Part shown: positions 28,273-41,295 of the stretch, one piece after another
How positions within the stretch are numbered: position 1 is the stretch's first letter
Layout: every line of letters begins with the position of its first letter
DNA from: Alteromonas sp. BL110
GTDB lineage: Bacteria; Pseudomonadota; Gammaproteobacteria; Enterobacterales; Alteromonadaceae
Assembly: GCF_003443615.1 (NCBI RefSeq)
Contig: NZ_CP031967.1
Coordinates: 744,001-808,000 of the forward strand
Length of the DNA: 64,000 nucleotides
Direction: 5' to 3'
The notes under the pieces: model-generated
The model's input: the letters and a program-made list of their open reading frames with translations, nothing else
Databases searched by the model: none
What the model was told of the DNA's origin: nothing
Translations under genes and position numbers: made by a program

Positions 28273-30825
28273 ATGACAACACCATTATCATCTCTATTGG
28301 CAGCCGCTTCGAATCCACCTTCAGGCTCTGGTTCTGCATCCTTATCACAAGCAGGAAGTGTAAACGCTGCGGCTCAAGGGCAAAAAGGAAGTTCGTCTCC
28401 CGCTATTACTAATGCCGCATTGTCTCAGGCAGCCGCGTTAGATAATGCCGCTAAAGTAATAGTTGAACGTTTGCCCGAACGGGTATTAGCAATAAGCGCC
28501 CCGGTAAATAGCAACTCATCAAGTAGCGCAGCTTCAGCTGCACAAGCACTTAATGTTGCCCTACCTGCCGAGATAGATGCAAAACTGTCAAAGCAAGCAA
28601 TTAGCAACGCGCAGCTCGCTCTTTTACCTCAAAGTACTCTAGCCGAAAAACCTGGTGCTCAGCGTGCTGTGTTGCTTACCACGAGTTTGTCGCAACAGAA
28701 CGTCGTATTAACGGCTCCGGATAAAGCAGATTTGCTCAAAGCTGTGGCAAAGACGCTCGCTGAAAATAATGCCGCTGTCACCCTCAAAGGTGAACTCGCT
28801 ATTTCAACAAAAAGCGAGAGCTTCGGGCAGCTCATGGTTAATACTTCGAAAAATAACGCCGTACCGCTTAGTGAGATAAGTACTGAAAAGCTAGATAGTG
28901 CTGCTAAATCGGCACTTCAAAAGTTGCTTGGCCAGCAGGTTGTAGTAGGGCTAAGTAGAGCAAGCAATGGGAGTATCACACTTCGGATTTCTCAGGAACT
29001 TTCAAAAGCAGGCAATGAACCGAGAGTTAATGTCAGTAATTTTGCCACCATTACACATAAAAATGTAAGTACCAACTTACAACAACAAGTTATTGCGAAT
29101 GCGATTAGGCAAGGGGGCGTGGCAATTGAGCGCAATTCCAATAACCCTCCAAGCCTTAATGCTGTAATAAAAAGTTCAGATACCAAACCGGACGCTCTAA
29201 AAGCTGTATCTGCGCTAACCTTGATTGATAACAAGCTTTCGATACGTACAGCGCAACAAAGCCCGCTAGTCCAAATAAACTTGCCTCAGAGCAGCGCGCC
29301 TTCTATATCTATTCCTTCTTTAAAGGCAGAACAGGTAAACAAATTCGATCTGTCACAACTTCCCACAGTAACCGCAAAAGGGACAGAAACAGGATTAGAT
29401 AGAGGTGCTGGTAGTATTACATCTACTGGCGCACATATTGATAAAGAAGCCCCCACATCACTAAAAGGCTCGGATGTGCACAGGGCAATCACCGCCCTTT
29501 CTCGAGTCTTACTCAGTCAAACGGGCAATACAAACCAAGCGTTAAGCCAACTTGTCACTATTGTTGAGAACGGAAAGTTATTGCAAGATGCCGGTGCGAC
29601 CAAGACACCTGAAGTACAGCATATTGATAAGATATTGCAGCAGCTAAAAGGCCTTGATGCGCTTAACGCCAAACCTTCGCAAGCCAGAGCGGTTAATGGT
29701 GACTTTATCGGGCCTCCCAAGCCTACTATCGAGCAATTGATGGCGGCGGCAAAAGCGGCTAAACAATCTAAGACCAATGGGTCAGAAGAAACGATGGGAA
29801 TGCAAGGAAGGGATAGTGGAAGTAAGCCATCCTTTGTATCACTCGCCTCCCTAGCTCAGTCTCTAAGCGCACAAGCAAAAGGGTTATCAAATAATTTACT
29901 AAGTAGTTTTGCTCAGCAGTTGACGGCAATTCAAAGTAAGGGCGCAGATGCTCCCCCTATTATTTCAGACACCGATAAGCCTCTTGCTGGCGTTAAAGCA
30001 AGCGAAAGCTTCATGGGAGAGAGCGTAAATGCTACCAACGACGTTAATAACGGACCTAAAAAACTCTCACAAGACATGAACGACCAGGGTTTATCTCAAC
30101 GCTTGCAGCAGCTTATCTCAACACAAGCCTTGGTAACTACTCCGATTAATTTAACGTCGCCTGTAAGTTCATCAAGCTTCGTACAAGGCATGGTTGCGTT
30201 AGTTCAGTTGGCGTTAGCAGGCCGAGCCATGCAAAAACAGCCTAGCTTAAAAACCCAAATAGATGCTCCCGACTCTATCGTTTCAAAAACGCTATCGAAT
30301 ATGGGAGTGACCACGCAACCAAGTCGCGTTAGCCAAGACATGAACCAGTTAGACGGGCGCCAGCAGTTGCTTTCTCAACTTAAAACCTTGCTTAGCAGTC
30401 ATCAGCAAAGCAAAGTAGCAAGTGTCGACTCTCGCATTCAAGGACAAGATAGTTTCTATTACGTTTTACCGTCGCTTTCACAACACCACAGTCCGCCCGA
30501 GCTCTTAATAAAGCGTGACCAGGGTGGGCAAAACAATAAACAAGCAAAGGCGGGCCAACGCTCGCTTTGGAATATCACGATGAAGCTGGACATTGGAGAT
30601 AGCGGGCAAGTATTGGCGAAGTCAAAGATTGATAAAAGCACGATTACTTTAGATTTATACGCATCGAACGATGAAGTGCTTAGGCGTATTGGTGATACGC
30701 TACCCTATCTGCATAAGCGCCTTTCCTCTCTCGGGCTTGTGGTTGAAAATACAAGTTACCAGCGAGGCCATATCCCTGAAACGTTAAACACACGCCCTCA
30801 CCAGATATTTGAAACTAGGGTTTAG
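28273..30825 (+). CDS. FliK-like protein with C-terminal flagellar hook-length control domain
   Basis: An 850-residue protein. The first 700 residues are low-complexity, rich in Ser, Ala, Gln and Lys with no membrane segment, like the ruler region of hook-length control proteins. The last 100 residues resemble the Flg_hook (FliK C-terminal) domain: LWNITMKLDIGDSGQVLAKS, then a strand-helix pattern ending LSSLGLVVENTSYQRG. In FliK this domain contacts the C-terminal part of FlhB to switch export specificity. The next gene is exactly an FlhB C-terminal domain, which supports the call. It is twice the usual FliK length and may be a paralogue of a true FliK elsewhere. Confidence 0.72.
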   Translation: MTTPLSSLLAAASNPPSGSGSASLSQAGSVNAAAQGQKGSSSPAITNAALSQAAALDNAAKVIVERLPERVLAISAPVNSNSSSSAASAAQALNVALPAEIDAKLSKQAISNAQLALLPQSTLAEKPGAQRAVLLTTSLSQQNVVLTAPDKADLLKAVAKTLAENNAAVTLKGELAISTKSESFGQLMVNTSKNNAVPLSEISTEKLDSAAKSALQKLLGQQVVVGLSRASNGSITLRISQELSKAGNEPRVNVSNFATITHKNVSTNLQQQVIANAIRQGGVAIERNSNNPPSLNAVIKSSDTKPDALKAVSALTLIDNKLSIRTAQQSPLVQINLPQSSAPSISIPSLKAEQVNKFDLSQLPTVTAKGTETGLDRGAGSITSTGAHIDKEAPTSLKGSDVHRAITALSRVLLSQTGNTNQALSQLVTIVENGKLLQDAGATKTPEVQHIDKILQQLKGLDALNAKPSQARAVNGDFIGPPKPTIEQLMAAAKAAKQSKTNGSEETMGMQGRDSGSKPSFVSLASLAQSLSAQAKGLSNNLLSSFAQQLTAIQSKGADAPPIISDTDKPLAGVKASESFMGESVNATNDVNNGPKKLSQDMNDQGLSQRLQQLISTQALVTTPINLTSPVSSSSFVQGMVALVQLALAGRAMQKQPSLKTQIDAPDSIVSKTLSNMGVTTQPSRVSQDMNQLDGRQQLLSQLKTLLSSHQQSKVASVDSRIQGQDSFYYVLPSLSQHHSPPELLIKRDQGGQNNKQAKAGQRSLWNITMKLDIGDSGQVLAKSKIDKSTITLDLYASNDEVLRRIGDTLPYLHKRLSSLGLVVENTSYQRGHIPETLNTRPHQIFETRV

Positions 30826-30836
30826 GTAGAAGGTGT

Positions 30837-31154
30837 ATGACTGATTCTCAAAAGACAAAACGCGCTATTGGCCTAAAATACGATGGCGGTGACAAGAAAA
30901 ACGCGCCGAAAGTAGTATCTAAAGGCTATGGAGACTTAGCTGAGGCGATAATCGCCATGGCTGAAGAAACTGGGATACTTATTCATGAAGACCCGTATTT
31001 AAGTGAAGTTCTTACCACGTTAGATGTAGGGCAAGACATACCCGAGTCACTGTATTTCGTCATTGCTGAACTTCTTGCTTACTCATATGTATTGCAGGGG
31101 AAAATCCCCCCTGGGTGGGAAGGTATTATCAAACGAGTGGATTTTGAAGTGTGA
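30837..31154 (+). CDS. Free-standing FlhB C-terminal (FlhB-C/EscU-like) domain protein
   Basis: A 105-residue cytosolic protein matching the cytoplasmic domain of FlhB after the cleavage site: AIGLKYDGGDKKNAPKVVSK, then a helix to ETGILIHEDPYLSEVLTTLDVGQDIPESLYFVIAELLAYSYVL. The membrane half of FlhB is missing, and the NPTH autocleavage motif is replaced by QKTK at the start, so it mimics only the cleaved C-terminal fragment. Similar small FlhB-C homologues (FlhX-type) can partly replace that fragment in other bacteria. AAGGTG lies before the ATG, 11 bases after the FliK-like stop. Confidence 0.85.
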   Translation: MTDSQKTKRAIGLKYDGGDKKNAPKVVSKGYGDLAEAIIAMAEETGILIHEDPYLSEVLTTLDVGQDIPESLYFVIAELLAYSYVLQGKIPPGWEGIIKRVDFEV

Positions 31155-31254
31155 GGATAAAAAATAACCATTTATATCGCCAAACTGCCCTTTTCTTTTT
31201 CATAAGTGATTGTTAAAGGTAAGTTCGTTACTGTGCACCTTTCCTCTTTAAAAT

Positions 31255-31284
31255 AAAAGAGCCCGATTTAAGCGAGCTCTTTTG
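31255..31284. terminator. Bidirectional terminator between the FlhB-C gene and the ABC permease gene
   Basis: The stem AAAAGAGC/GCTCTTTT with inner CG pairs has A- and T-rich flanks on both sides. It sits between two convergent genes. Confidence 0.75.
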
Positions 31285-31307
31285 GTATTAAATTGATGTT
31301 TGTGAGC

Positions 31308-32504
31308 TTATCTAAACAGGACTTTTTCTTTATTGAACCAATGGATACAAAAGAAAATTAGACCTGTCGCAATCACCGCCGTAGACGTGAATATGCCAAA
31401 TAGTGCAAAGTAGTCCATGGTGCCTTTGAACAGCTCTTTCATGGCAAGGGCAACGTTAGTAAGCGGCACCCAAACCCAGCCTCCTTTAAGCTCTACCCCC
31501 GGCATCATCGCAATGATTACAGGGAAAATAACTACCATAATTAGTGAACCCATGTAGCTTTGCGCTTCTTTAAAAGAGCGAGCGTAGATCGATAGCGATA
31601 ATAATACTGCCGCAAAAACTGCCACTACAGGTACTAACATCAAGAAAATTAGCAAGAAGTCTACAAGACCTATCATTGACATAATTTCAACGACAAATTC
31701 AACAGCCATGCCCTGGGATAGCACTAGACCCCATATGGCCATGGAAGACACCGTTATTAGCGCGGTAACAATGCCTGCGGTGGCTACCGTAAAGAACTTA
31801 CCTAATACCAACTTGTGACGGTCCATTGGCGATATAAGCAGGGTTTCTAAAGTACCACGTTCTTTTTCACCTGCCCCTAAATCTGCTGCTGGTGCCATTG
31901 CGCCCTGTAAACACAAAATAAAAATGAAGTAGGGCAACATACCGCCTAAGCGTTCACCCCACACTTCGCGATCATCCGCCACATTTTGCTTTTCTATTTT
32001 GATTGGCTTTAGTAAAGCCTCCTGCTGAGTTTCATCGAGGTTTAGCTGTGCAAACGCACTTTGCTGAAATGCATCGGTATATTCATCAATTATGTCGGAA
32101 ACACGCCCCATAACTTTGTTAAGGCCTGCATCGTTTAAATAAAGCTGAATCTTGTGTTGCCCTGAATTTAATACGTCACTGTCAAAACTCTCTGGTATAA
32201 CCAACACGAAGTCTAACGTTTCGTCTTTAATGAGTTTGGCATAGTCAATCTCATCGCCAATCGTAACTGGCTCGAATTTATCAGAGGCATCATTAAAAGA
32301 CTGTACAATTTCCGGTGCATAGGTTTCGCCAACAATCGCGTATTTCAACACCGCGTTTTCCGCTTTGTCCGCCGCTGAACTCATAAAAAAGAATGCCACC
32401 CCAAAGATGGCAGGGAATAATAAAAGTGGTAAACCAATCATAAATATGATGGTTTTCTTATCCCGCAATAGCTCTTTGAACTCCTTTTTAAAGATTAACC
32501 ACAT
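31308..32504 (-). CDS. ABC-2 type transporter permease, NatB-like
   Basis: A 398-residue ABC-2 permease. One N-terminal membrane segment (residues 20-40) precedes a periplasmic domain of about 140 residues, then five C-terminal segments from near residue 185. The pattern MWLIFKKEFKELLRDKKTI followed later by GAGEKERGTLETLLISPMDR is typical of NatB/YhaP-like exporters of the sodium-extrusion type. The true substrate is unknown. Its start overlaps the upstream ATPase gene by 17 bases, so the two are one transport unit. Confidence 0.85.
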   Translation of the reverse strand: MWLIFKKEFKELLRDKKTIIFMIGLPLLLFPAIFGVAFFFMSSAADKAENAVLKYAIVGETYAPEIVQSFNDASDKFEPVTIGDEIDYAKLIKDETLDFVLVIPESFDSDVLNSGQHKIQLYLNDAGLNKVMGRVSDIIDEYTDAFQQSAFAQLNLDETQQEALLKPIKIEKQNVADDREVWGERLGGMLPYFIFILCLQGAMAPAADLGAGEKERGTLETLLISPMDRHKLVLGKFFTVATAGIVTALITVSSMAIWGLVLSQGMAVEFVVEIMSMIGLVDFLLIFLMLVPVVAVFAAVLLSLSIYARSFKEAQSYMGSLIMVVIFPVIIAMMPGVELKGGWVWVPLTNVALAMKELFKGTMDYFALFGIFTSTAVIATGLIFFCIHWFNKEKVLFR

Positions 32505-33309
32505 TGCCCATCTCCTCAGAATCCATTGAAAGTGTTTTTAGGAAGCTCTTATGCATTTGCCCAGCCTCTGCACCATTACCAGAAAGTGCACTAAAGGCGG
32601 CAAGCGAATCGTTAAATACTGTTTCTCCTTGATTAATGACTGTTACTTTGTCACAAAGAGCTTGTACTTCGTCGAGGTGGTGGGTAGAGAAAATTACCGG
32701 TGTACCTTTATCCTTAAGACGTTGGATAAATTCCATTACGGTACTAGTCGCCATAATATCAAGGCCAGTTGTAGGCTCATCGAGAACAACCAACTCTGGC
32801 TCGTGAATAACCGCACGGGCAATCGACACTTTTTGTTTCATGCCTGATGAGAAATTCTCAGCTCTTCTATCAAGGAAGGTTTGCATATCGAGCAAGTCAG
32901 CTAACTCTTCAATACGTGCATTAATCACATTTTTTGAAATGCCGTGTAGCTCACCGAAGTAGCTAATATTTTCACGCCCACTTAAACGGCCGTATAGACC
33001 CGTTGAACTGGAAAGAAAACCAATCTTTTTTCGCGCAATGTTTGGGTTAGAAAGTACGTCCTCGCCACCTATAAGCACTTTACCGCTGTCAGGTTTAAGC
33101 GCTGTTGAAAGCATACGCAATGTAGTGGTTTTACCTGCACCATTAGGCCCTAGAAGTCCCAGAACCTGACCTTTTTCGCAAGTAAAAGACACATCCCTTA
33201 CTGACTGAAAATAACGCCCTTTTAAACGCGGATCCTTCTTCTCTTGTTCGCTAAGCTTTTTCGGGTTTTCCACCGTAAAGCGTTTAGCGAGACCTGATAT
33301 TTCAATCAT
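32488..33309 (-). CDS. ABC transporter ATPase, NatA-like
   Basis: A 273-residue nucleotide-binding subunit for the following permease: Walker A GPNGAGKTTTLRML near residue 55, signature FSSGMKQKVSIARA near 155, Walker B LVVLDEPTTGLD, and H-loop STHHLDEVQ. It resembles NatA of the NatAB sodium exporter, but that function is an inference by family only. It is the first gene of a two-gene operon. A roughly 300-base gap separates it from the recA terminator. Confidence 0.87.
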   Translation of the reverse strand: MIEISGLAKRFTVENPKKLSEQEKKDPRLKGRYFQSVRDVSFTCEKGQVLGLLGPNGAGKTTTLRMLSTALKPDSGKVLIGGEDVLSNPNIARKKIGFLSSSTGLYGRLSGRENISYFGELHGISKNVINARIEELADLLDMQTFLDRRAENFSSGMKQKVSIARAVIHEPELVVLDEPTTGLDIMATSTVMEFIQRLKDKGTPVIFSTHHLDEVQALCDKVTVINQGETVFNDSLAAFSALSGNGAEAGQMHKSFLKTLSMDSEEMGNVVNL

Positions 33310-33563
33310 TCCCTTTCCCTCTTGATGTAAGCTATTCTCAATTTTAATCGTTGCTTAAGGCATTGTTTGCTGTAGCCGCAAATTTTCCTTATTTATATTC
33401 TGAAAAGTTGAACCTTGGAAATACACCATAATCCAACCTTTCTTTTTAGTCTTCGCTTATCGTACTTTATTACAGCATTCCCTGTTTTTATTTTTTGTAC
33501 AAGTTTCAACCGGATATTAAGTGTTAGTAAATATTTCTTAATATACCCTGCGTAGCAAAGGCA

Positions 33564-33592
33564 TAAAAAAACCCACCTTTCGGTGGGTTTTT
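33564..33592 (-). terminator. recA terminator
   Basis: On the minus strand the stem ACCCACC/GGTGGGT is followed by a run of seven T, about 25 bases after the recA stop. Confidence 0.88.
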
Positions 33593-33614
33593 AAACACGC
33601 TTGTAAAACCTATA

Positions 33615-34661
33615 TTATTCAGGAAGTACGTCGTCTTCGCCCTGTGGCAATGCTTCTTCAGCCTGCATGGTTTTAGAAAGCAACAGTTCTTGACGGATCT
33701 TTGTTTCGATCTCATTGGCTGTTTCAGGGTGTTCTTTAAGGTACTTCATTACGTTTGCTTTACCTTGACCAATGCGATCACCCTTGTAGCTGTACCAAGC
33801 GCCAGCTTTGTCAACAAGCTTCTGCTTAACACCAAGGTCGATAAGTTCAGCTTCTTTACTGATACCTTCACCGTAGCGGATCATAAACTCGGCTTGCTTA
33901 AATGGAGGCGCAACCTTGTTCTTCACTACCTTCACGCGAGTTTCGTTACCTACTACCTCATCGCCTTCTTTAACTGCGCCAATACGGCGAATGTCTAAAC
34001 GTACAGATGAGTAGAACTTAAGCGCGTTACCACCAGTAGTGGTTTCTGGGTTACCAAACATTACACCAATTTTCATACGAATTTGGTTAATGAAGATACA
34101 TAGTGTATTTGAGCGCTTGATATTACCTGTAAGCTTACGCAACGCTTGCGACATAAGACGGGCCTGAAGACCAACGTGAGAGTCACCCATGTCACCTTCA
34201 ATTTCCGCTTTAGGTGTAAGTGCTGCTACCGAGTCAACAATAACAACGTCTACCGCACCTGACCGTACTAGCATATCGCAAATTTCTAGCGCTTGTTCAC
34301 CAGTATCAGGCTGAGAAACTAATAGTTCGTCAATGTTTACACCGAGCTTTTCAGCGTATACTGGGTCTAGAGCATGCTCAGCATCTACGAACGCACAGGT
34401 TTTACCCTTCTTCTGCGCTTCAGCAATAACTTGAAGCGTTAGCGTTGTCTTACCTGACGATTCAGGACCGTAAATTTCTACTACACGTCCACAAGGTAAA
34501 CCACCTATACCTAGAGCGATATCAATGGTTAGTGAGCCAGTAGAAATCGCTTCAATATCCATGGCTTGGTTGTCGCCTAAGCGCATAATAGCGCCTTTAC
34601 CAAATTGCTTTTCAATTTGGCCAACTGCGGCGGTTAAAGCTTTTGATTTGTTATCGTCCAC
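33615..34661 (-). CDS. recA: Recombinase A
   Basis: RecA binds single-stranded DNA, drives strand exchange and triggers LexA self-cleavage. It is 348 residues: Walker [13 protein letters not shown] near residue 67, loop L1 and L2 regions, [20 protein letters not shown] around 195-213, and an acidic C-terminal tail ending GEDDVLPE. It is transcribed from a LexA-controlled promoter 90-110 bases upstream. AGAGGA precedes the ATG. It stands alone, ending at a strong terminator. Confidence 0.98.
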   Translation of the reverse strand: MDDNKSKALTAAVGQIEKQFGKGAIMRLGDNQAMDIEAISTGSLTIDIALGIGGLPCGRVVEIYGPESSGKTTLTLQVIAEAQKKGKTCAFVDAEHALDPVYAEKLGVNIDELLVSQPDTGEQALEICDMLVRSGAVDVVIVDSVAALTPKAEIEGDMGDSHVGLQARLMSQALRKLTGNIKRSNTLCIFINQIRMKIGVMFGNPETTTGGNALKFYSSVRLDIRRIGAVKEGDEVVGNETRVKVVKNKVAPPFKQAEFMIRYGEGISKEAELIDLGVKQKLVDKAGAWYSYKGDRIGQGKANVMKYLKEHPETANEIETKIRQELLLSKTMQAEEALPQGEDDVLPE

Positions 34662-34744
34662 GTATGTATCCTCTAGGATTTGCGGTTAAATTCTTTCTTG
34701 GTGGTTTCCATATATTGTATGAAATTACCAAATAATGAACACAT

Positions 34745-34772
34745 TCTATACTGTACAAGCATACAGTTTCAA
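34745..34772 (-). promoter_or_regulatory. recA promoter with LexA (SOS) box in the spacer
   Basis: On the minus strand a -35 TTGAAA (34767-34772) and a -10 TATAGA (34745-34750) are separated by exactly 16 bases, and those 16 bases are the SOS box CTGTATGCTTGTACAG (34751-34766), a perfect CTGT-N8-ACAG. Bound LexA would block RNA polymerase directly. It begins only 10 bases after the pncC stop. Confidence 0.88.
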
Positions 34773-34781
34773 CCAGTGTTT

Positions 34782-35321
34782 TTAAATTTTGCTCAACATT
34801 TTAACTAAGTGCGTTATGGCAAAGGTAATAGCATGCTCTCGCACTTCGTCTCTATCACCACTAAACACCTTTTTAACTTGTTCATCTTTCTGAACACATA
34901 AAAAGCCAAACCACACCGTGCCTACTGGCTTTTCTTCGCTGCCACCGCCAGGCCCGGCGATGCCACTTACGGTCACAGCTAGCTGCGCGCCGCTATTGCG
35001 TCGCACGCCTTCTGCCATTTCTTTTACCGTTTGCTTCGACACTGCACCATGCTCTTTAAGCGTCTGCTCGGTAACGCCTAATATGTTCTGCTTCGCATCA
35101 TTTGAGTAGGTCACCCAAGATTGATTAAACCAGTCAGAGCTTCCCGAAACGCTGGTGAAAGCAAAGGCAATCCCCCCACCTGTACAGGATTCTGCACTAG
35201 ATACACTCCAATCTTTTGCTCTAAGTGCATCTCCTAGTGCCTGAACTTGCGCAGATAATGCGCTATCAAGCTTTAAAGGGCTGGCGTTTACCGTCGAATC
35301 AGTTGAAAATGTTGTACTCAT
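34782..35321 (-). CDS. pncC: Nicotinamide-nucleotide amidohydrolase (CinA C-terminal family)
   Basis: PncC deamidates NMN to nicotinate mononucleotide in NAD salvage. The 179-residue protein is the stand-alone CinA C-terminal domain. It shows the active-site region SSAESCTGGGIAFAFTSVSG near residue 40 and GIAGPGGGSEEKPVGTVW near 120. Stand-alone forms beside recA or mutS are common in gammaproteobacteria. It is about 20 residues longer than usual because of an unconserved N-terminal Thr/Ser stretch, so a later start is possible. Confidence 0.92.
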   Translation of the reverse strand: MSTTFSTDSTVNASPLKLDSALSAQVQALGDALRAKDWSVSSAESCTGGGIAFAFTSVSGSSDWFNQSWVTYSNDAKQNILGVTEQTLKEHGAVSKQTVKEMAEGVRRNSGAQLAVTVSGIAGPGGGSEEKPVGTVWFGFLCVQKDEQVKKVFSGDRDEVREHAITFAITHLVKMLSKI

Positions 35322-35448
35322 TTAGATATACCTAATTACACCTGTTGTGCTTTATCAGATCTTCGCTTGATCTTAGTGGGCGTGAGTTTATCATTTATTC
35401 CCCTTAACAGGCATTAAACCCAGCAACAAATTCGCAGAGGCATTTTTT

Positions 35449-38088
35449 TTGGAATCACATACTCCTATGATGCGCCAGTACCTGACTATTAAGGCGCAGC
35501 ATCCGAATATTTTATTGTTTTATCGCATGGGTGACTTTTACGAGTTGTTTTACGACGATGCCAAAAAAGCTGCGGAATTACTGGATATATCGCTAACAGC
35601 AAGAGGGAAATCTGGTGGCGAGCCAATCCCTATGGCGGGAGTGCCCTACCATGCGGTGGAGAGCTACCTCTCGCGCTTAGTCAAAATGGGCGAGTCGGTT
35701 GCCATTTGTGAACAGGTTGGTGATCCTGCCACCAGTAAAGGCCCCGTTGAACGCGCAGTGCAGCGCATTGTTACGCCCGGTACGGTTACAGACGAAGCGC
35801 TGCTAGAAGAGCGTCGCGACAATATTCTTGCGGCGGTGTGCGGTCATAGTATGCATTATGGTTTAGCCACATTAGATGTCACCAGTGGCAGGTTCGTTAT
35901 TTTCGAAAGTGATAGTGATGAAGGCCTATTGGCAGAGATTCAGCGCGTTAGCCCGGCAGAACTCCTTTACCCTGAAGGGTTTGAAAGTTTAGCTCTGGTT
36001 GAAAATCGTAAAGGGCTTAGACGCCGCCCTGAGTGGGAATTCGACATCGATACTGCCACCGAACAGCTAAATGCTCAGTTTGAAACCAAAACGTTAGACG
36101 GCTTTGGAGTAAAAGGTATAACAAAAGGCCTAGGCGCAGCGGGATGTGTTTTACAGTATGTCAAAGATACTCAGCGCACGGCATTGCCACATATACGACG
36201 CATTCAAACCGAGCAGCAAGATAGCCGTGTGCAGCTTGATGCCGCCACCCGCAGAAATTTAGAGCTTACTCATAATTTATCGGGTGGACAGGAAAATACC
36301 CTGTTCAGCGTGATGGATACCACTACCACCGCCATGGGTAGCCGTATGCTACAGCGCGTTATTCATTCGCCTTTAACAGACCAGCATGAACTGCACAGCC
36401 GTCTTGATGCTGTTGAAACTTTCATTAACGACGACCCTGAAGATATTCGACTAGCGCTAAAACACATTGGTGATATTGAGCGTATTATGGCCCGCTTAGC
36501 CCTTCGTTCTGCGCGCCCTCGTGACTTTGCTCGCCTGAAAAATGCATTTAACGCGCTGCCTGATTTACAAGATGCCTTAGCTCGGTTCGATACAGGGCAA
36601 ATTAGAAGTATCAGCGAAACCATTGGCACTTACCCAGAGCTTCAAGCGCTGTTAAACGATGCCATTATTGATAACCCGCCAGTGGTAATACGGGATGGCG
36701 GCGTGATTGCCGAGGGCTACAACGCCGAACTTGATGAATTGCGTAAACTTTCACGAGGTGCTACCGACTACTTAGACGCTATGGAGCAACGTGAGCGCGA
36801 GCGCACGGGCATTTCTACGCTAAAAGTGGGCTATAACAAAGTTCACGGGTTCTTTATTGAAATTAGCCGGGCGAACAGTGCTCTAGCGCCCGCTGAATAT
36901 ATTCGAAGACAAACGCTTAAAAATACTGAACGTTATATAACGCCCGAACTTAAAGAGCACGAAGATAAAGTATTAAGCAGCCAAGGCGCTGCGCTTGCTC
37001 TTGAAAAGCAGCTTTATGAAGCCTTATTCGACAACTTTGCACCGCACTTGAATAATTTAATTGAAACCGCCGCAGCGCTTGCCAAGCTTGACGTGCTGTG
37101 CTGTTTTGCAGAACGCGCCGTATCACTTGACTGGTATCGTCCGAACTTAAGCCAAGAATGCGCGCTTACTTATGAAGCTGGTCGCCACCCTGTTGTTGAA
37201 AATGTGATGAAAGACCCCTTCATTGCTAATCCACTTCAGCTTGATTCCGAGCGCCGCATGTTAATCATTACCGGTCCTAACATGGGCGGTAAATCAACTT
37301 ACATGCGCCAAACCGCGCTCATTGCATTGTTAGCCTGTATTGGTAGCTTTGTGCCTGCTGAAAACGCCCACATAGGAAAGCTTGATCGCATCTTTACGCG
37401 TATTGGCGCATCGGATGATTTAGCCTCAGGTCGCTCAACCTTTATGGTTGAGATGACAGAAACAGCGAACATTCTCAATAATGCCACAGAAAATTCATTG
37501 GTATTAATGGATGAGATTGGTCGCGGCACCAGTACCTATGATGGATTATCACTAGCTTGGGCCTGCGCAAGTTACTTGGCAAAGCAGCTAAACGCTTATA
37601 CGCTTTTTGCTACCCATTACTTCGAGCTTACTGAGCTTCCAGAAACGCAAAGTGGCGTAGTGAACGTGCACTTAGACGCGATGGAATTTGAAGATACCAT
37701 TCGCTTTATGCATACGGTATCAGAAGGTGCGGCGAGCAAAAGCTTCGGTTTACAGGTCGCCCAGCTTGCAGGCGTTCCTAAAGCGGTAATAAAAGCAGCA
37801 CAGCAGAAGCTTGCCGTATTAGAATCTTCACATCTTATGACCAGCACCGAAAGTGGGTCAGAGAAAGCCAACGGTGAGTCTTCTATACCAAAGAGCTCGT
37901 CAAAAGGTTTAAGTAAAACCAGCGCCTCAGGAAAAGCCACGTCAAATACTAAAGGCCAAGCAGAAATGCTATTTCCCGATAAACCGCATCCAGTAGTAGA
38001 GACACTTGAAAACTTATCGCCCGATGAGCTATCACCGCGCCAAGCGCTAGACCTTATTTACACACTTAAGCGCCTAAGCCAGTCTTAA
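35449..38088 (+). CDS. mutS: DNA mismatch repair protein MutS
   Basis: It recognises mismatches and recruits MutL. The start is TTG 35449, with AGAGG 8 bases upstream; ATGs at 35467 and 35470 would remove HTPMM, which aligns with other MutS N-termini. Of 879 residues, the mismatch wedge is [16 protein letters not shown], Walker A is [14 protein letters not shown] near residue 607, then [16 protein letters not shown] and THYFELT. A low-complexity Ser/Lys linker (about residues 800-840) precedes QAEMLF, a likely beta-clamp binding motif, and the C-terminal [15 protein letters not shown] tetramerisation helix. Confidence 0.97.
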   Translation: MESHTPMMRQYLTIKAQHPNILLFYRMGDFYELFYDDAKKAAELLDISLTARGKSGGEPIPMAGVPYHAVESYLSRLVKMGESVAICEQVGDPATSKGPVERAVQRIVTPGTVTDEALLEERRDNILAAVCGHSMHYGLATLDVTSGRFVIFESDSDEGLLAEIQRVSPAELLYPEGFESLALVENRKGLRRRPEWEFDIDTATEQLNAQFETKTLDGFGVKGITKGLGAAGCVLQYVKDTQRTALPHIRRIQTEQQDSRVQLDAATRRNLELTHNLSGGQENTLFSVMDTTTTAMGSRMLQRVIHSPLTDQHELHSRLDAVETFINDDPEDIRLALKHIGDIERIMARLALRSARPRDFARLKNAFNALPDLQDALARFDTGQIRSISETIGTYPELQALLNDAIIDNPPVVIRDGGVIAEGYNAELDELRKLSRGATDYLDAMEQRERERTGISTLKVGYNKVHGFFIEISRANSALAPAEYIRRQTLKNTERYITPELKEHEDKVLSSQGAALALEKQLYEALFDNFAPHLNNLIETAAALAKLDVLCCFAERAVSLDWYRPNLSQECALTYEAGRHPVVENVMKDPFIANPLQLDSERRMLIITGPNMGGKSTYMRQTALIALLACIGSFVPAENAHIGKLDRIFTRIGASDDLASGRSTFMVEMTETANILNNATENSLVLMDEIGRGTSTYDGLSLAWACASYLAKQLNAYTLFATHYFELTELPETQSGVVNVHLDAMEFEDTIRFMHTVSEGAASKSFGLQVAQLAGVPKAVIKAAQQKLAVLESSHLMTSTESGSEKANGESSIPKSSSKGLSKTSASGKATSNTKGQAEMLFPDKPHPVVETLENLSPDELSPRQALDLIYTLKRLSQS

Positions 38089-38117
38089 ACCAAGCTTAAG
38101 CGCGTATAAATTGCGCA

Positions 38118-38154
38118 TCATGTGGGCAAATTGATTGTCTGCCCACATGATTTT
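38118..38154 (+). terminator. mutS terminator overlapping the pyrG promoter
   Basis: A perfect 11-base-pair stem (38118-38128 with 38140-38150) has an 11-base loop and is followed by TTTT. The T-run is short, so termination may be partial. The loop and right arm contain the -35 hexamer of the likely pyrG promoter. Confidence 0.7.
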
Positions 38155-38163
38155 GCGTATACT
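38135..38163 (+). promoter_or_regulatory. Likely pyrG promoter
   Basis: -35 TTGTCT (38135-38140), a 17-base spacer, and -10 TATACT (38158-38163). Transcription should start near 38170, leaving a leader of about 75 bases before the pyrG ATG. Confidence 0.6.
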
Positions 38164-38199
38164 ATCGCCCCGTCCAAAGTGTAGCTGGTTTTGTTCTAA

Positions 38200-39876
<1,677 letters not shown>

Positions 39877-39888
39877 TTTCTAATAAAA

Positions 39889-39913
39889 GGGGCGCTCTCT
39901 CCCGTTGCGCCCC
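39889..39913 (+). promoter_or_regulatory. Intercistronic hairpin between pyrG and eno
   Basis: A perfect 7-base-pair stem GGGGCGC/GCGCCCC with an 11-base loop lies in the pyrG-eno gap. There is no T-run after it, so it is more likely an RNA processing or stability element, or a partial attenuator, than a full terminator. Confidence 0.5.
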
Positions 39914-39926
39914 ATTCAATTGTTGA

Positions 39927-41228
<1,302 letters not shown>

Positions 41229-41262
41229 GCTTAAGCCAAATATGGTTTAACTAGCTTTGTTG

Positions 41263-41295
41263 AAAGGCACCAGCGTAATTCGCGGTGCCTTTTTT
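41263..41295 (+). terminator. eno terminator
   Basis: The stem AAAGGCACC/GGTGCCTTT, with an inner GCG/CGC pairing, is followed by six T, 35 bases after the eno stop. Confidence 0.88.

Noticed and set aside
28425..29777. Several antisense frames of 60-86 codons within the FliK-like gene
   Set aside because: They are shadows of the Ser/Ala-rich coding sequence, where antisense stops are rare. The repetitive plus-strand protein explains them.
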